This document shows positions 51,679-60,034 of a stretch of DNA of 64,000 nucleotides, piece by piece. Both the position numbers and the translations under genes were made by a program. How positions within the stretch are numbered: the first letter of the stretch is position 1; every line of letters starts with the position of its first letter. A model generated the notes under the pieces. That model searched no databases, was not told where the DNA came from, and worked only from the letters and a program-made list of their open reading frames with translations. Origin of the DNA: an uncultured Pseudomonadota bacterium (lineage in GTDB: Bacteria; Myxococcota_A; UBA796; CAJQPC01); the NCBI GenBank assembly GCA_913060515.1, contig CAJXRZ010000006.1, positions 1 through 64,000 of the forward strand. The letters are read 5' to 3'.

Positions 51679-52833
51679 GTGACCAACCGCGAACGCATGT
51701 TCTGGATTTTGGGCTTGGTCTTGCTCGGTCTTGCCATTGTCTACTTGCTCCGGTCGCTTTTCGCGATCTTGACGGCTTCGGTCATCTTCGCGTATCTCCT
51801 GGATCCGGTCATCGACCGGCTCCAAGCGCGTGGCATGAAGAGGGAGCCCGCCATTGGTTTGGTGTTCGCCCTGGGCGCCCTGAGCATGGTCGTCGGGCTC
51901 TTGCTCGTTGTCCCGATGGTTGGGCGGGAGTTTGCAGAGCTCTCCACCAACCTCAACGGCTACATCGCCGATCTGGGGACGCGGGCATCCGAGGGGCAAG
52001 TTTGGCTGGAGGCGCAGCTGGGGAGGGAAATTCCGGTCACCGGAGATGAGCTGCTCAATGAGTTGATCATGGGCTTGAACGAAAGCGAGGTTGAGCCCGG
52101 GCAGTCGGGTGGCGGCTTGGCTGACTTGCTCACTCAGGCCGCTCCAAACCTTGGGCGTTGGCTGGGGAGCGCCTTGGGCTCTCTCTTGGTCGGCGGAGTA
52201 AGCGTTTTTCTCGCGGTCTTGAACTGGCTGCTCTTGCCGGTCTTCAGCTTTTACTTGCTGCGTGATTGGGACGATCTGATCGACGGCGCCGACAAGCTCA
52301 TTCCACTCGGCCAGCGCACAATGGTGCGCGACCTGGCCAAGCGCATCGACCAACGGCTCAGCGCATTTGTCCGGGGCCAGATCTTGGTCGCTGGTGCGCA
52401 GGGCGTGATCTACGCAGTCGGCCTTCTGATCTCTGGAATCGACCTGGCCATCGCGGTCGGTCTTGGAGCAGGTGTTCTGGCCCTTGTGCCCTACCTAGGA
52501 ACCATTGTGGGCATCTCCATCGCCAGTGCACTGGCCTTGCTCAAGTTTGGACTGAGTTGGCACATTCTGGCGGTGTGGGGAACCTTCGCTTTCGCCCAGG
52601 TCGTTGAAGGGGTGTACCTCACCCCCAAGGTGCTCGGTGACAAGGTCGGCCTGCACCCCTTGGTGGTGATGTTGGCGGTGATTGTTGGCGGATCCATCTT
52701 TGGGGTCGGCGGGATGCTTCTTGCCATCCCGGCCACCGCTGCAGCGCTGGTTTTGGTTGAGGCCTGGCTGGTCCGCTACCGTGGTTCGCGCTTCTTCTCC
52801 GAGCTCAAGGCAGGGTTGGGCCGTGCCACTTGA
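51679..52833 (+). CDS. AI-2E family transporter / permease
   Basis: 384 residues from GTG 51679; ATG 51604 in the same frame would add a basic 25-residue tail. Seven or eight membrane segments are visible. The family hallmarks are DPVIDRLQARGMKREPAIGLVF, a periplasmic helical domain, LLLPVFSFYLLRDWDDL, FVRGQILVAGAQGVIYAVGL and LVPYLGTIVGISIASALALL, plus VVEGVYLTPKVLGDKVGLHPL. Members export autoinducer-2 (TqsA) or act in Na+/H+ exchange; the substrate is unknown here. Its stop lies inside lipB (11-base overlap). Confidence 0.88.
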   Translation: MTNRERMFWILGLVLLGLAIVYLLRSLFAILTASVIFAYLLDPVIDRLQARGMKREPAIGLVFALGALSMVVGLLLVVPMVGREFAELSTNLNGYIADLGTRASEGQVWLEAQLGREIPVTGDELLNELIMGLNESEVEPGQSGGGLADLLTQAAPNLGRWLGSALGSLLVGGVSVFLAVLNWLLLPVFSFYLLRDWDDLIDGADKLIPLGQRTMVRDLAKRIDQRLSAFVRGQILVAGAQGVIYAVGLLISGIDLAIAVGLGAGVLALVPYLGTIVGISIASALALLKFGLSWHILAVWGTFAFAQVVEGVYLTPKVLGDKVGLHPLVVMLAVIVGGSIFGVGGMLLAIPATAAALVLVEAWLVRYRGSRFFSELKAGLGRAT

Positions 52834-53470
52834 GGTTCTCTGGTGGGGAAGTGACGTGCCCTACGTGGATGGACTGGAAAGACAAGTGGCGCTGCGGGAG
52901 TCTGTAGAGACGGGGCAGCGCGGCGACTTGCTGGCCTTTGTGGAGCACAGCCCGGTCATCACCCTTGGCAAACGCGCTGTCGACCGGGTTCCGACCCAAG
53001 CCTGGCTCACTCAGAACGCGACCGACTTGGTTCAGACCCGGCGGGGTGGTTTGGCCACGTGGCACGGGCCGGGGCAGCTCACGGGCTACCTCATCTGCGA
53101 CTTGAGACGATGGGGCGTCAGGCGCACGGTAGAGGCGCTGGAGCAAGGCCTGATGGTTTGGCTGTCGCAACAAGGGGTCCAGAGCGGTCGACGAGCCGGC
53201 CACCCCGGTGTCTGGCACAGCAGTGGCAAGCTGGCTGCCCTCGGACTCCATGTGAGGCACGGGATCAGCATGCACGGCTTTGCGCTGAACCTGCACGTGG
53301 ATTCCAAGGTCTGGGACCCGATCGTGCCGTGTGGCATCCGAGATGCCTCACCCCAGAGCCTGCATCTGCTGATTCCAGGCGCACCCCAGCCTGATGAGGC
53401 TTGGCCATCTTTGGGAGAAGCGATCCAACAGGCGCTCTCTTGCCTTGACGCCGGTCCCTTGGCTCGCTAA
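52823..53470 (+). CDS. lipB: octanoyl-[acyl-carrier-protein]:protein octanoyltransferase
   Basis: 215 residues from GTG 52823. RRGGLATWHGPGQLTGYLICDLR matches the LipB signature. Catalytic Lys is in HSSGKLAALGLHVRHGISMHGFALNL and the catalytic Cys in IVPCGIRDA. It transfers octanoyl from ACP to lipoyl domains, starting lipoate assembly; lipA is not in the window. The tail of the gene overlaps a likely promoter for tRNA-Val, whose -10 includes the lipB stop codon. Confidence 0.95.
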   Translation: MPLEVLWWGSDVPYVDGLERQVALRESVETGQRGDLLAFVEHSPVITLGKRAVDRVPTQAWLTQNATDLVQTRRGGLATWHGPGQLTGYLICDLRRWGVRRTVEALEQGLMVWLSQQGVQSGRRAGHPGVWHSSGKLAALGLHVRHGISMHGFALNLHVDSKVWDPIVPCGIRDASPQSLHLLIPGAPQPDEAWPSLGEAIQQALSCLDAGPLAR

Positions 53471-53473
53471 AAG
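53445..53473 (+). promoter_or_regulatory. sigma70 promoter for tRNA-Val
   Basis: TTGACG (53445-53450), a 17-base spacer, and TAAAAG (53468-53473), the latter containing the lipB TAA stop. Initiation near 53480 would give a short leader before tRNA-Val at 53502. Confidence 0.6.
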
Positions 53474-53501
53474 CCGGAGGCCCTTCGGGGTGTACCCATG
53501 T

Positions 53502-53576
53502 AGGTGTGTAGCTCAGTGGGAGAGCATCGTCCTGACACGGCGAGGGTCGGCGGTTCGAAACCGCCCACACCTACCA
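53502..53576 (+). tRNA. tRNA-Val (anticodon GAC)
   Basis: Acceptor AGGTGTG pairs with CACACCT. The D arm is GCTC/GAGC, and the anticodon stem TCGTC/GGCGA holds the loop CTGACAC (anticodon GAC). The T arm is GGCGG-TTCGAAA-CCGCC. CCA is encoded at 53574-53576. Confidence 0.96.
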
Positions 53577-53582
53577 TTCAAG

Positions 53583-53604
53583 GCGCGGGACTTCGGTTCC
53601 GCGT
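53583..53604 (+). terminator. terminator after tRNA-Val
   Basis: Stem GCGCGGGAC / GTTCCGCGT with a TTCG tetraloop, followed by CTTTT. It separates tRNA-Val from rpmI. Confidence 0.75.
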
Positions 53605-53639
53605 CTTTTGATCCGGCCATCGGCCTTAGGAGAGTCTAA

Positions 53640-53837
53640 ATGCCTAAGATGAAGACGAACCGGGGAGCGGCCAAGCGCTTTAGCAAGACCGCCTCCGGCA
53701 AGGTCAAGTTTAAGCACGCCAAGATGCGTCACATTCTCACCAAGAAGAACAGCAACCTGAAGCGCAAGGCGCGGACTGGTTCGACTCTTTGTGAGAGTGA
53801 TGCGCGTTTGGTTCGCATCCTGATCCCGTACAAGTAG
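53640..53837 (+). CDS. rpmI: 50S ribosomal protein L35
   Basis: 65 residues, exact family length. It begins [14 protein letters not shown] and contains [28 protein letters not shown] precedes the ATG. It pairs with rplT 64 bases downstream, but infC, which usually precedes rpmI, is not here: the upstream gene is tRNA-Val behind a terminator. Confidence 0.97.
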   Translation: MPKMKTNRGAAKRFSKTASGKVKFKHAKMRHILTKKNSNLKRKARTGSTLCESDARLVRILIPYK

Positions 53838-53901
53838 TCCACAACGACCTGCCGTCACCGCCCTGAAATAGGGTAGGGAAGCGGCCACAAAGGAGTCCCA
53901 A

Positions 53902-54261
53902 ATGGCACGCGTCAAAAACGCCGCAATCCGCAAGACCCGTCGCAAGAAGCTCTTTAAAAAGGCCTCTGGCTTCTGGGGCAGCCGCGGAAGTACTTTCCGT
54001 CAGGCCACCGAAGCGGTGATGAAGGCCGAGTCTTACGCCTTTCGCGGTCGTAAGGAAAAGAAGCGCGCGTTCCGCCGCCTCTGGATCGTCCGTATCAACG
54101 CTGCTCTGGTCCAACACGACCTGAAGTACAGCCGCTTCATCCATGGCCTCAAGAAGGCCGAGATCGACCTGGACCGCAAGGCCCTGGCTGGCTTGGCTTT
54201 GCACGACCCCGCCGCATTTGGCGCTGTTGTGACCCAGGTCAAGGCTGCGCTGGCCGCGTGA
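53902..54261 (+). CDS. rplT: 50S ribosomal protein L20
   Basis: 119 residues, normal length. [27 protein letters not shown] and [31 protein letters not shown] are diagnostic. AAAGGAG precedes the start. L20 binds 23S rRNA early in assembly and often represses its own operon. The stop overlaps the next start by four bases. Confidence 0.97.
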   Translation: MARVKNAAIRKTRRKKLFKKASGFWGSRGSTFRQATEAVMKAESYAFRGRKEKKRAFRRLWIVRINAALVQHDLKYSRFIHGLKKAEIDLDRKALAGLALHDPAAFGAVVTQVKAALAA

Positions 54262-54737
54262 AGCGTCCCGGTCATGGCTGGGTGTTTGCGCTCGCCGCCG
54301 GGCTTCTGCTCGGCGCGGACTGCTCCTCTTCGGAGGAGGTGCGTGAGCGCTTCAACCAAGATGACACCTTTGAGGTGTCCGTCGGTGAGGAGATTCTCCC
54401 CACCGCCGAGGCAACTCTGAGTTCTACGACCGGTAGCGTCGAGGTTGGCCTAATCACCCTCGACCCCGGTGGGGGCCCCCCTGGCACGCTGCACACTCTC
54501 GAGGTGTGGGTCGATGCCGAATACGCAGGGGAAGTCGATGCCGCGAGCGTGGTGATCGACAGTGGGGAGCGCGGAGAGCGCACCCTTGAGCTTGTCCCAG
54601 ATTCTGCGGACGAGCGTTTGTATTGGATCGAGCTGCAGTCGGTCGGAGATGAAGGGGAGACGCGCACAGACGTGTTCAACCTGCAGCTTTGGTCCACAGA
54701 AGAGCCTGTCGTCACAGACGAGACCGACGAGGCCTGA
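54258..54737 (+). CDS. putative lipoprotein coupled to rplT
   Basis: 159 residues from GTG 54258, overlapping the rplT stop (GTGA). The signal-like N-terminus [15 protein letters not shown] suggests a lipoprotein with Cys23, although the lipobox (GADC) is imperfect. The mature part is acidic with an Ig-like beta pattern ([44 protein letters not shown]). No family is recognised. It occupies the place taken by pheS-pheT in many proteobacteria. Confidence 0.65.
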   Translation: MKRPGHGWVFALAAGLLLGADCSSSEEVRERFNQDDTFEVSVGEEILPTAEATLSSTTGSVEVGLITLDPGGGPPGTLHTLEVWVDAEYAGEVDAASVVIDSGERGERTLELVPDSADERLYWIELQSVGDEGETRTDVFNLQLWSTEEPVVTDETDEA

Positions 54738-54773
54738 CGCCTGACGCCGGTTTGGCCGGCACTCGGAGAGCAC

Positions 54774-55091
54774 GTGCCTCATACGCCTACCGCATCCCGC
54801 ACCATGACCAAGGCCGATCTGGTCGAGCGCGTCTACGAGCAGGTTGGTTTCTCAAAGAAGGAAGCGGCCGAAGTGGTCGAGTCCGTCTTCGAGTCCATGA
54901 AGCAGGCTCTGGAGCAGGGGGACAAGATCAAGATCTCCGGCTTCGGAAACTTCCTGGTTCGTGAAAAGGCAGCGCGTCGCGGCCGCAATCCGCAGACCAG
55001 TGAAGCGCTGGTGATTCCTTCTCGACGCGTGTTGGTCTTCAAGCCTTCCCAGGTGCTCAAGGCTGCGCTCAACGATGGGAGTCCCGCATGA
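54774..55091 (+). CDS. ihfA: integration host factor alpha-like DNA-binding protein (HU/IHF family)
   Basis: 105 residues from GTG 54774 (GGAGAG four bases upstream); ATG 54804 would give 95 but lacks a ribosome site. TKADLVERVYEQVGFSKKEA, ISGFGNFLVREKAARRGRNPQT and VFKPSQVLKAAL are HU/IHF family motifs, with the minor-groove RNPQT tip. The link to rplT upstream and a MerR gene downstream (ATGA overlap) matches the usual ihfA neighbourhood. It bends DNA, for example at sigma54 promoters such as those served by the activator at 60035. Confidence 0.9.
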   Translation: MPHTPTASRTMTKADLVERVYEQVGFSKKEAAEVVESVFESMKQALEQGDKIKISGFGNFLVREKAARRGRNPQTSEALVIPSRRVLVFKPSQVLKAALNDGSPA

Positions 55092-55465
55092 GCGAAAACA
55101 AGAGCCCGGACATTCCGGACAAGCTCTATTTTCGCATCGGTGAGGTCTCTGAGTTGGTCGGCGTTGAGCCCCATGTGCTGCGCTATTGGGAAGGGGAGTT
55201 CCGCATGCGGCCTCACCGTTCCTCGTCGGGGCAGCGGCTCTACCGCAAGCGGGACATCGCGCGCTTTCTCAAGGTCAAGAAGCTTCTGCACACGGAAGGC
55301 TTCACCATCGCGGGCGCACGCAAGGCCTTGGCCGGTGCGGGCCGTCCTGCAGGCACCGGGGCAGCCATTGATCTGGATAGGATCCGCGAGGGGGCCGCAC
55401 GCCTCCAAGGGCTTCGCCAGCAGATCCGCGCACTTCGGGACGAACTCTCACGTTTTGAGGCTTGA
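55088..55465 (+). CDS. MerR-family transcriptional regulator
   Basis: 125 residues. The N-terminal winged HTH YFRIGEVSELVGVEPHVLRYWEGEF and RLYRKRDIARFLKVKKLLHTEGFTIAGARKAL is the MerR DNA-binding domain. A short coiled coil (LQGLRQQIRALRDELSRFEA) replaces an effector domain and no metal-binding Cys is present. The type commonly follows ihfA. Targets are unknown. It is translationally coupled to ihfA by a four-base overlap. Confidence 0.92.
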   Translation: MSENKSPDIPDKLYFRIGEVSELVGVEPHVLRYWEGEFRMRPHRSSSGQRLYRKRDIARFLKVKKLLHTEGFTIAGARKALAGAGRPAGTGAAIDLDRIREGAARLQGLRQQIRALRDELSRFEA

Positions 55466-55478
55466 GCACTTTCTAGCC

Positions 55479-55507
55479 TTGACGGCCGCCACCTCAGGCT
55501 TTAAATG
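55479..55507 (+). promoter_or_regulatory. sigma70 promoter for tRNA-Pro
   Basis: TTGACG (55479-55484), 17-base spacer, TAAATG (55502-55507). The tRNA begins at 55520, about six bases after the expected start site. The sequence just after the -10 is G/C-rich, as in stringently controlled stable-RNA promoters. Confidence 0.65.
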
Positions 55508-55519
55508 CCGGGGGCTTTT

Positions 55520-55596
55520 CGGGGCGTAGCGCAGTATGGTAGCGCACTTGACTGGGGGTCAAGTGGTCGCTGGTTCGAATCCAGTCGCCCCGACCA
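55520..55596 (+). tRNA. tRNA-Pro (anticodon GGG)
   Basis: Acceptor CGGGGCG/CGCCCCG, D arm GCGC/GCGC, anticodon stem CTTGA/TCAAG with loop CTGGGGG (anticodon GGG), T arm GCTGG-TTCGAAT-CCAGT. CCA is encoded at 55594-55596. Confidence 0.96.
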
Positions 55597-55598
55597 TG

Positions 55599-55630
55599 AA
55601 AGGGTCCGTCGGAATTCCGGCGGGCCCTTT
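55599..55630. terminator. bidirectional terminator after tRNA-Pro
   Basis: 14-base stem AAAGGGTCCGTCGG / CCGGCGGGCCCTTT (two G-T pairs) around AATT, followed by TCT on the plus strand. It serves tRNA-Pro and the convergent phosphotransferase gene. Confidence 0.85.
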
Positions 55631-55631
55631 T

Positions 55632-56492
55632 CTACTTGTCTGAGAGCCAAGCCTTGGCCATGCGCGTCCACTTCGGCAGCAGGCCGGGGATGCGCGCGCG
55701 CAGCTGGGGTGCGCTGTGCTGGCTCACGGCGGCGAGCAGAGTCAGCCCTCGCCAAAGGTGCAAGCTGGCCATCAGGTCGGGGTCTGTCGGCCACTCTGTG
55801 AGGCTCTCGTACCCGGCCTTGTGTGCGTCGCGAAGCGCCGCGAACCTGGGGTGGGCCCGCAGGTAGTAGAGGGTGATGGCCAGGTCCTGGGCGGGGTGCC
55901 CCCATGCGCAGTCATCAAAGTCGAGCACACCCAAACGGAGGCCGGCACGGAAGCGGTAGTTGCCCTGGTGTAGATCGGCGTGTAGCGGCCTGGGCTGCTC
56001 GCAGAGTGTCTCTAGGATGGGCTGGAGGCGCTCCGTGCAGCGGTGGAAGAGCGCTGCGTGCTCTGGGGAGAGGGGTGGGCATGGCCGCCCTCCCCAAGCT
56101 TGGTCCAGTGTTGGCCGGGCCCAGCCTGGTGGGGACCACCCGAGAGCAGAGAGGTGCAGGGCAGCGGTCGCCCGACCTACGGCGTAGAGCATCCTTGGGC
56201 TCAGGCTAGCGCCCCGCTGCACGCCTGGTAGCCAGGACGCCAGAAGCCATCCACGGCTCCCTGTGTGGCCCCAGGCCTTTACAGTGGGCAAGTCCATGCA
56301 CGCAGTGACCCGTGTGTCTTCGCCCAAGGCCTCCATCCATGCCACTTCAGCCGCCAAGGCTTGCCGGGAGCCCAGCTGGCGGTTGATTCGAAGCGCCAGG
56401 CGATGCTTGCCTCGACCGAGCTGGTAGGTGTCGTTGTAGCCCCGGTGGAGCAGGGACAAGGCCAAGCGCTGTAAGCCGAGCTCCTCTCGCAC
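55632..56492 (-). CDS. aminoglycoside-phosphotransferase-fold kinase (APH family)
   Basis: 286 residues from GTG 56492. [16 protein letters not shown] carries the ATP-binding Lys region. [13 protein letters not shown] is the Brenner catalytic motif and [19 protein letters not shown] the metal-binding DxD region, as in SrkA/HipA-like or choline-kinase-type APH proteins. The substrate may be a small molecule or protein; resistance should not be inferred. No clear ribosome site is visible, and it lies 20 bases behind the HEAT gene, so translation may depend on coupling. Confidence 0.82.
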   Translation of the reverse strand: MREELGLQRLALSLLHRGYNDTYQLGRGKHRLALRINRQLGSRQALAAEVAWMEALGEDTRVTACMDLPTVKAWGHTGSRGWLLASWLPGVQRGASLSPRMLYAVGRATAALHLSALGWSPPGWARPTLDQAWGGRPCPPLSPEHAALFHRCTERLQPILETLCEQPRPLHADLHQGNYRFRAGLRLGVLDFDDCAWGHPAQDLAITLYYLRAHPRFAALRDAHKAGYESLTEWPTDPDLMASLHLWRGLTLLAAVSQHSAPQLRARIPGLLPKWTRMAKAWLSDK

Positions 56493-56512
56493 TTGGAGGG
56501 CGACCCTTCGGC

Positions 56513-56890
56513 TTAGGTCAAGCAGGCGATGGCCTCGCGGGCGGCAATCCGAACTTCAGCTTCCAGATCTTCCAGGCGTCCTCGAAGCTGGGGGACCGCT
56601 GTTCGAGCGCGCAGATCCTCCAAAGAGCGACAGGCCTCGGCCCGGATCAGCGGCTGTGGGTCCTCCAGCGCTTCGATGAGCGGCGGGATCGCGGTCTTGG
56701 CGCCGGAGAAGCCCATCAGCTGAACGGCGTAGAAGCGCCGAAGTGTGTCCTTGCTGAAGACCTTGTAGGCGGAGATCAGGTCGGGCAGGGCCTCCCCCCG
56801 ATCGAAAAGCACCGCGTCAAATGCGGCGTCCCGCTCTACGGGGTCGGGATCTCCCATTCGGCGGAACAAATCAGCGTAGCGTGGCCGCAT
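56513..56890 (-). CDS. HEAT-repeat protein
   Basis: 125 residues from ATG 56890 (GAGAG upstream; a frame from 56947 is possible). Two HEAT-like units are visible (AKTAIPPLIEALEDPQPLIRAEACRSLEDL and VPQLRGRLEDLEAEVRIAAREAI) after a helical N-terminus (MRPRYADLFRRMGDPDPVERDAAFDAVLF). It is a cytoplasmic protein-binding adaptor of unknown role, probably co-transcribed with the APH-like kinase. Confidence 0.7.
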   Translation of the reverse strand: MRPRYADLFRRMGDPDPVERDAAFDAVLFDRGEALPDLISAYKVFSKDTLRRFYAVQLMGFSGAKTAIPPLIEALEDPQPLIRAEACRSLEDLRARTAVPQLRGRLEDLEAEVRIAAREAIACLT

Positions 56891-56990
56891 CGAAGCACTC
56901 TCGGAGCTTGGATACTGGAGGTATGCGAGAGAGAGGGCGGGTGCCACTAGGGATCTCAGGCTAGGACCTCTTCAGCACGGAGGTGAGAGA

Positions 56991-57740
56991 GTGCGGATCC
57001 TGGTCTCCAACGACGATGGCATCGCAGCAGCTGGTATTCCCCCCTTGGTTGAGGCTCTGTCTTCCTTGGGCGAGGTCTGGCTGGTTGCACCTGAACAAGA
57101 GCAGTCGGCCAAGTCCCACTCGCTGACAATGTGGGAGCCCCTTCGGGTGCGTTCTTTGGCCCCTCAGCGCTTCGCGGTCGGGGGGACACCAGCGGATTGT
57201 GTCTATTTGGCCCTGCATGAGCTGCTGGACTTCCAGCCTGATCTGCTGGTCAGTGGAATCAACAGAGGCTCCAACCTGGGCAACGACGTGCTCTACAGCG
57301 GAACCGTTGCTGCAGCGATGGAAGGCTGCTTGCATGGCGTGCCCTCGCTTGCGGTCAGCCTGCACATTCTTCCTGGTGAGCAGATCCTTCACTGGGAGAG
57401 CGCAGCTGAGCTGGTCCGGAGGGTGGGTGCTCAGATCCTTGAGCGAGGTTTGCCGCGCCGCTGTCTGCTGAACCTGAACGTACCCAACCGGCCCTTGGAG
57501 GAGATCGCGGGCATTCGCCCGTGTCGCCTTGGAGAGCGCAGCTATGACGAGCTGGTGGACAAGCGCTTCGATCCCCGGGGCAAGCCCTACTACTGGATTG
57601 GCGGTGGGCACAACACCTTCTGCGAGGAGCCCAACACCGATGGGCCGCTGATGGCGCAGGGGGTGGCGAGCCTCACGCCGCTGTCTCCAGATCTGACCCA
57701 CGATGCGCAGCTCGGCGCGCTCTCTGAGTGGTCGCTCTAA
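56991..57740 (+). CDS. surE: 5'/3'-nucleotidase SurE
   Basis: 249 residues from GTG 56991 (GGAGGTGAGAG upstream). RILVSNDDGIAAAGI holds the catalytic Asp pair, and LVAPEQEQSAKSHSLT and SGINRGSNLGNDVLYSGTVAAAMEG are canonical SurE motifs. It dephosphorylates nucleoside monophosphates and short polyphosphate in stationary-phase survival. The end overlaps the convergent ExoD-like gene by four bases. Confidence 0.95.
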   Translation: MRILVSNDDGIAAAGIPPLVEALSSLGEVWLVAPEQEQSAKSHSLTMWEPLRVRSLAPQRFAVGGTPADCVYLALHELLDFQPDLLVSGINRGSNLGNDVLYSGTVAAAMEGCLHGVPSLAVSLHILPGEQILHWESAAELVRRVGAQILERGLPRRCLLNLNVPNRPLEEIAGIRPCRLGERSYDELVDKRFDPRGKPYYWIGGGHNTFCEEPNTDGPLMAQGVASLTPLSPDLTHDAQLGALSEWSL

Positions 57741-58387
57741 GACTGACCGAGCCAGCCTTTGATCACCGGCTTGATGGTCTCCTCGACCATCTCCGGGCCT
57801 TGCGTCCAGGCCACCCAGGCAGCGGCGCCAGCAATTGCGATGGCCACGGGGGCCAAGAGCATTCCAAAGCCGAGCAGCAGGCCGTCCTCCTCGAGCATGC
57901 CGGCCGCCAGGATGAAGATCACGAAGCTTGGTGCGGTGTTGGTCAAGGGGATGGGCAGCGACATCGAGCAGGCCATCAGCAGAATGGTCACGGCGACGCC
58001 TGCGAGAAAGCCCCGGTTGCGCGCGAGCTTGGAGAGGCGGGGGCGCACCAGAAACTCAACGACGCGCAGCGGCAGAGTCCCGTTTCGCACGGAGAAGGCC
58101 ATCAGCTTGTAGGAGATCTTGCGATTGCGAGTTCGCTCAGGAAACCATGGGGTCTGGCGGCCCTTGATCATCTGACTGGCCAAGCCGATGATCAGCAAGC
58201 CAAAGGGTGTTGCGTAGCCAGGCGCGGGGAGTGGCAGCGCAGCGGGCAGGGCCAAGAGCAGCAACAAGAGTCCAAAGCCACGGTCGCCGATTCGGTCGAC
58301 CAGTAGGCCAAGGGTGAGGTCTTGCCCGTCGAGCTCATCGACGAGGGCGTGCAGCTCTTGAGAGAGGGTATGAGTGGTATCGGTCAC
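57737..58387 (-). CDS. ExoD-family exopolysaccharide synthesis membrane protein
   Basis: 216 residues with four hydrophobic segments. LGLLVDRIGDRGFGLLLLLLALPAALPLPAPGYATPFGLLIIGLASQMI is the ExoD core; later RPRLSKLARNRGFLAGVAVTILLMACSMSLPIPLTNTAPSFVIFILAAGML completes the family pattern. ExoD affects exopolysaccharide production in rhizobia by an unknown route. It may relate to the GDP-rhamnose genes at 25574-28933, though not linked to them. Confidence 0.88.
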   Translation of the reverse strand: MTDTTHTLSQELHALVDELDGQDLTLGLLVDRIGDRGFGLLLLLLALPAALPLPAPGYATPFGLLIIGLASQMIKGRQTPWFPERTRNRKISYKLMAFSVRNGTLPLRVVEFLVRPRLSKLARNRGFLAGVAVTILLMACSMSLPIPLTNTAPSFVIFILAAGMLEEDGLLLGFGMLLAPVAIAIAGAAAWVAWTQGPEMVEETIKPVIKGWLGQS

Positions 58388-58456
58388 GGGCTGTCCCTAA
58401 CCGCAGGCTGTGCTGCCTCCCAACTCTGCTATCCTTCGCGCCCATCCGAGGTCCCT

Positions 58457-58984
58457 GTGTCCGAGCTCGCCCAACGCATCGACGCCGCAATCCGAGACGT
58501 CCCCGACTTCCCCAAGCCGGGGATCCTGTTCAAGGACATCACCCCCGTGTTGGCGGACGCGCAGTTGATGCAGGCCATCAATGAAGAAATGTCTGCCTTC
58601 GCCCGCGCCCTGGACGCCCAGGTGGTCGTGGGTATGGAGTCGCGCGGTTTCCTCTTCGGCGTGCCGCTGGCCATGGGCATGGGGCTGCCATTTGCTCCTG
58701 CCCGCAAGCCCGGAAAGCTGCCCTACAAGACCGTCGGCTTTGAGTACGAGCTCGAGTACGGGACGAACCGTCTGGAGCTGCATGTGGATGCGGTGCAGGC
58801 CGGTCAACGGGTGCTCATCGTGGACGACCTGCTCGCCACCGGTGGTACGGCCGATGCAACGGCACGTATCGTCCGTGAACTGGGCGGCGTGGTCGCTGGC
58901 TTTTCCTTCTTGGTCGAGCTGGATTTCCTCGCTGGGCGCAAGGTCCTGGGCGATGTGCCCATCTCCAGCTTGGTTCACTACTAG
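58457..58984 (+). CDS. apt: adenine phosphoribosyltransferase
   Basis: 175 residues from GTG 58457 (GAGG six bases upstream), normal size. DFPKPGILFKDITPVLAD, GMESRGFLFGVPLA, RKPGKLPYKT and the PRPP-binding VLIVDDLLATGGTADA are diagnostic of the adenine enzyme. It salvages adenine to AMP. It converges with coaE, 13 bases apart. Confidence 0.95.
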   Translation: MSELAQRIDAAIRDVPDFPKPGILFKDITPVLADAQLMQAINEEMSAFARALDAQVVVGMESRGFLFGVPLAMGMGLPFAPARKPGKLPYKTVGFEYELEYGTNRLELHVDAVQAGQRVLIVDDLLATGGTADATARIVRELGGVVAGFSFLVELDFLAGRKVLGDVPISSLVHY

Positions 58985-58997
58985 CGCCGATGGCGGT

Positions 58998-59594
58998 CTA
59001 GTATTGGATCTGCTCCCAAGCCTGGAAGACCAAGGCGGGCAAGGCCTCGAGCTCGCCGTCGTTCCGAACAATGCAGGTGGCGACCGCCTCTTTGCGGGCT
59101 AGGGGTAGCTGTGTCGCCAACCACTGCTTTGCCTGCTCCTCACTGAGGTTCTCTCGGGTCATCAGTCGCTGGAGTTGGACCTCGGGACGGCAAGTGACCA
59201 CGATGAGTTGGTCGTAGAGCCGAAAGGAGCCGGTCTCGACCATCAAGGCCGCTTCGACCACCGCGACAGCAGCGCCGCCGCCCTCTAGAGCGGTCAGCCG
59301 GGCCTCGATCTCTTCCCGAATCAAGGGGTGGGTGAGGCCCTCAAGTTTGCGTCGGGCGTGGGCATCGCCGACGACCAGACGGCCCAGAGCCTTGCGGTCC
59401 AGCGCGCCATCGTCTCGCAGAATCTGTGGGCCAAAGCACTGGACAAGGTCAGCCAGACCAGGGCTTCCAGCTGCGACAACGTCCCGGGACACCTGGTCGG
59501 CATCGATGACGGGGATGTTCAGCTCCTCTCGAAGGATGCTGGCCACAGTGCTCTTGCCTGTGGCAATGCCGCCGGTCAGTCCGATGGTGATCAA
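58998..59594 (-). CDS. coaE: dephospho-CoA kinase
   Basis: 198 residues. P-loop GLTGGIATGKST, DADQVSRDVVAAGSPGL and the lid region HPLIREEIEARL identify CoaE, which makes CoA in the last biosynthetic step. It overlaps the upstream HEAT-like gene by four bases. Confidence 0.95.
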   Translation of the reverse strand: MITIGLTGGIATGKSTVASILREELNIPVIDADQVSRDVVAAGSPGLADLVQCFGPQILRDDGALDRKALGRLVVGDAHARRKLEGLTHPLIREEIEARLTALEGGGAAVAVVEAALMVETGSFRLYDQLIVVTCRPEVQLQRLMTRENLSEEQAKQWLATQLPLARKEAVATCIVRNDGELEALPALVFQAWEQIQY

Positions 59595-60034
59595 GGCTTC
59601 TCCTGGAGGGTGACTTGGGTCTGTCTAAGGGCCCGACGTGCCCGCCTGGGCGTATCTGGACTGTCGAGTGCGGCCTGCACGGTCGGCAAGGCGCTTGGCT
59701 CCCCGAGCTCCCCGAGTATCTGGGCACAGAATAGGGCGGTCGCCGGCTCGGTGAGCTGCGTCATGCACGCGGGAAGGGCGTATCGGCTCAGCTCGCCCAG
59801 GGTCTTCCTGGCCTCGAGGGCCTCCAAAGAGTCTGGAGCGGCGCGTTCAAGGCGTCGAGAAGAGACACGGGCCGCTCGGCGAAGCTCTCTTCCAGCGAAA
59901 CGCCGCTCGCCGTAGTTGCCAGCGCTCAGATCCATGGAGAGGATTTGAACGGTCTTTGGTGGGTCACCGTCGCTCGGAACTGGGGCCATGTTCTGAGAGA
60001 GAAGCAGGGCACCAAGGAGTGGAAACAAGGCCAC
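59591..60034 (-). CDS. small secreted HEAT-like protein
   Basis: 147 residues. The N-terminal hydrophobic stretch MALFPLLGALLLSQNMAPVP looks like a Sec signal. The mature part is helical with one or two HEAT-like turns (AQILGELGEPSALPTVQAALDSPDTPRRARRAL). It sits between the sigma54 activator (its start directly follows that gene's stop) and coaE. The function is unknown. Confidence 0.6.
   Translation of the reverse strand: MALFPLLGALLLSQNMAPVPSDGDPPKTVQILSMDLSAGNYGERRFAGRELRRAARVSSRRLERAAPDSLEALEARKTLGELSRYALPACMTQLTEPATALFCAQILGELGEPSALPTVQAALDSPDTPRRARRALRQTQVTLQEKP

Noticed and set aside
55632-56492. Aminoglycoside resistance gene
   Set aside because: The fold is shared by many small-molecule and protein kinases; nothing specific to antibiotic phosphotransferases and no mobile context.
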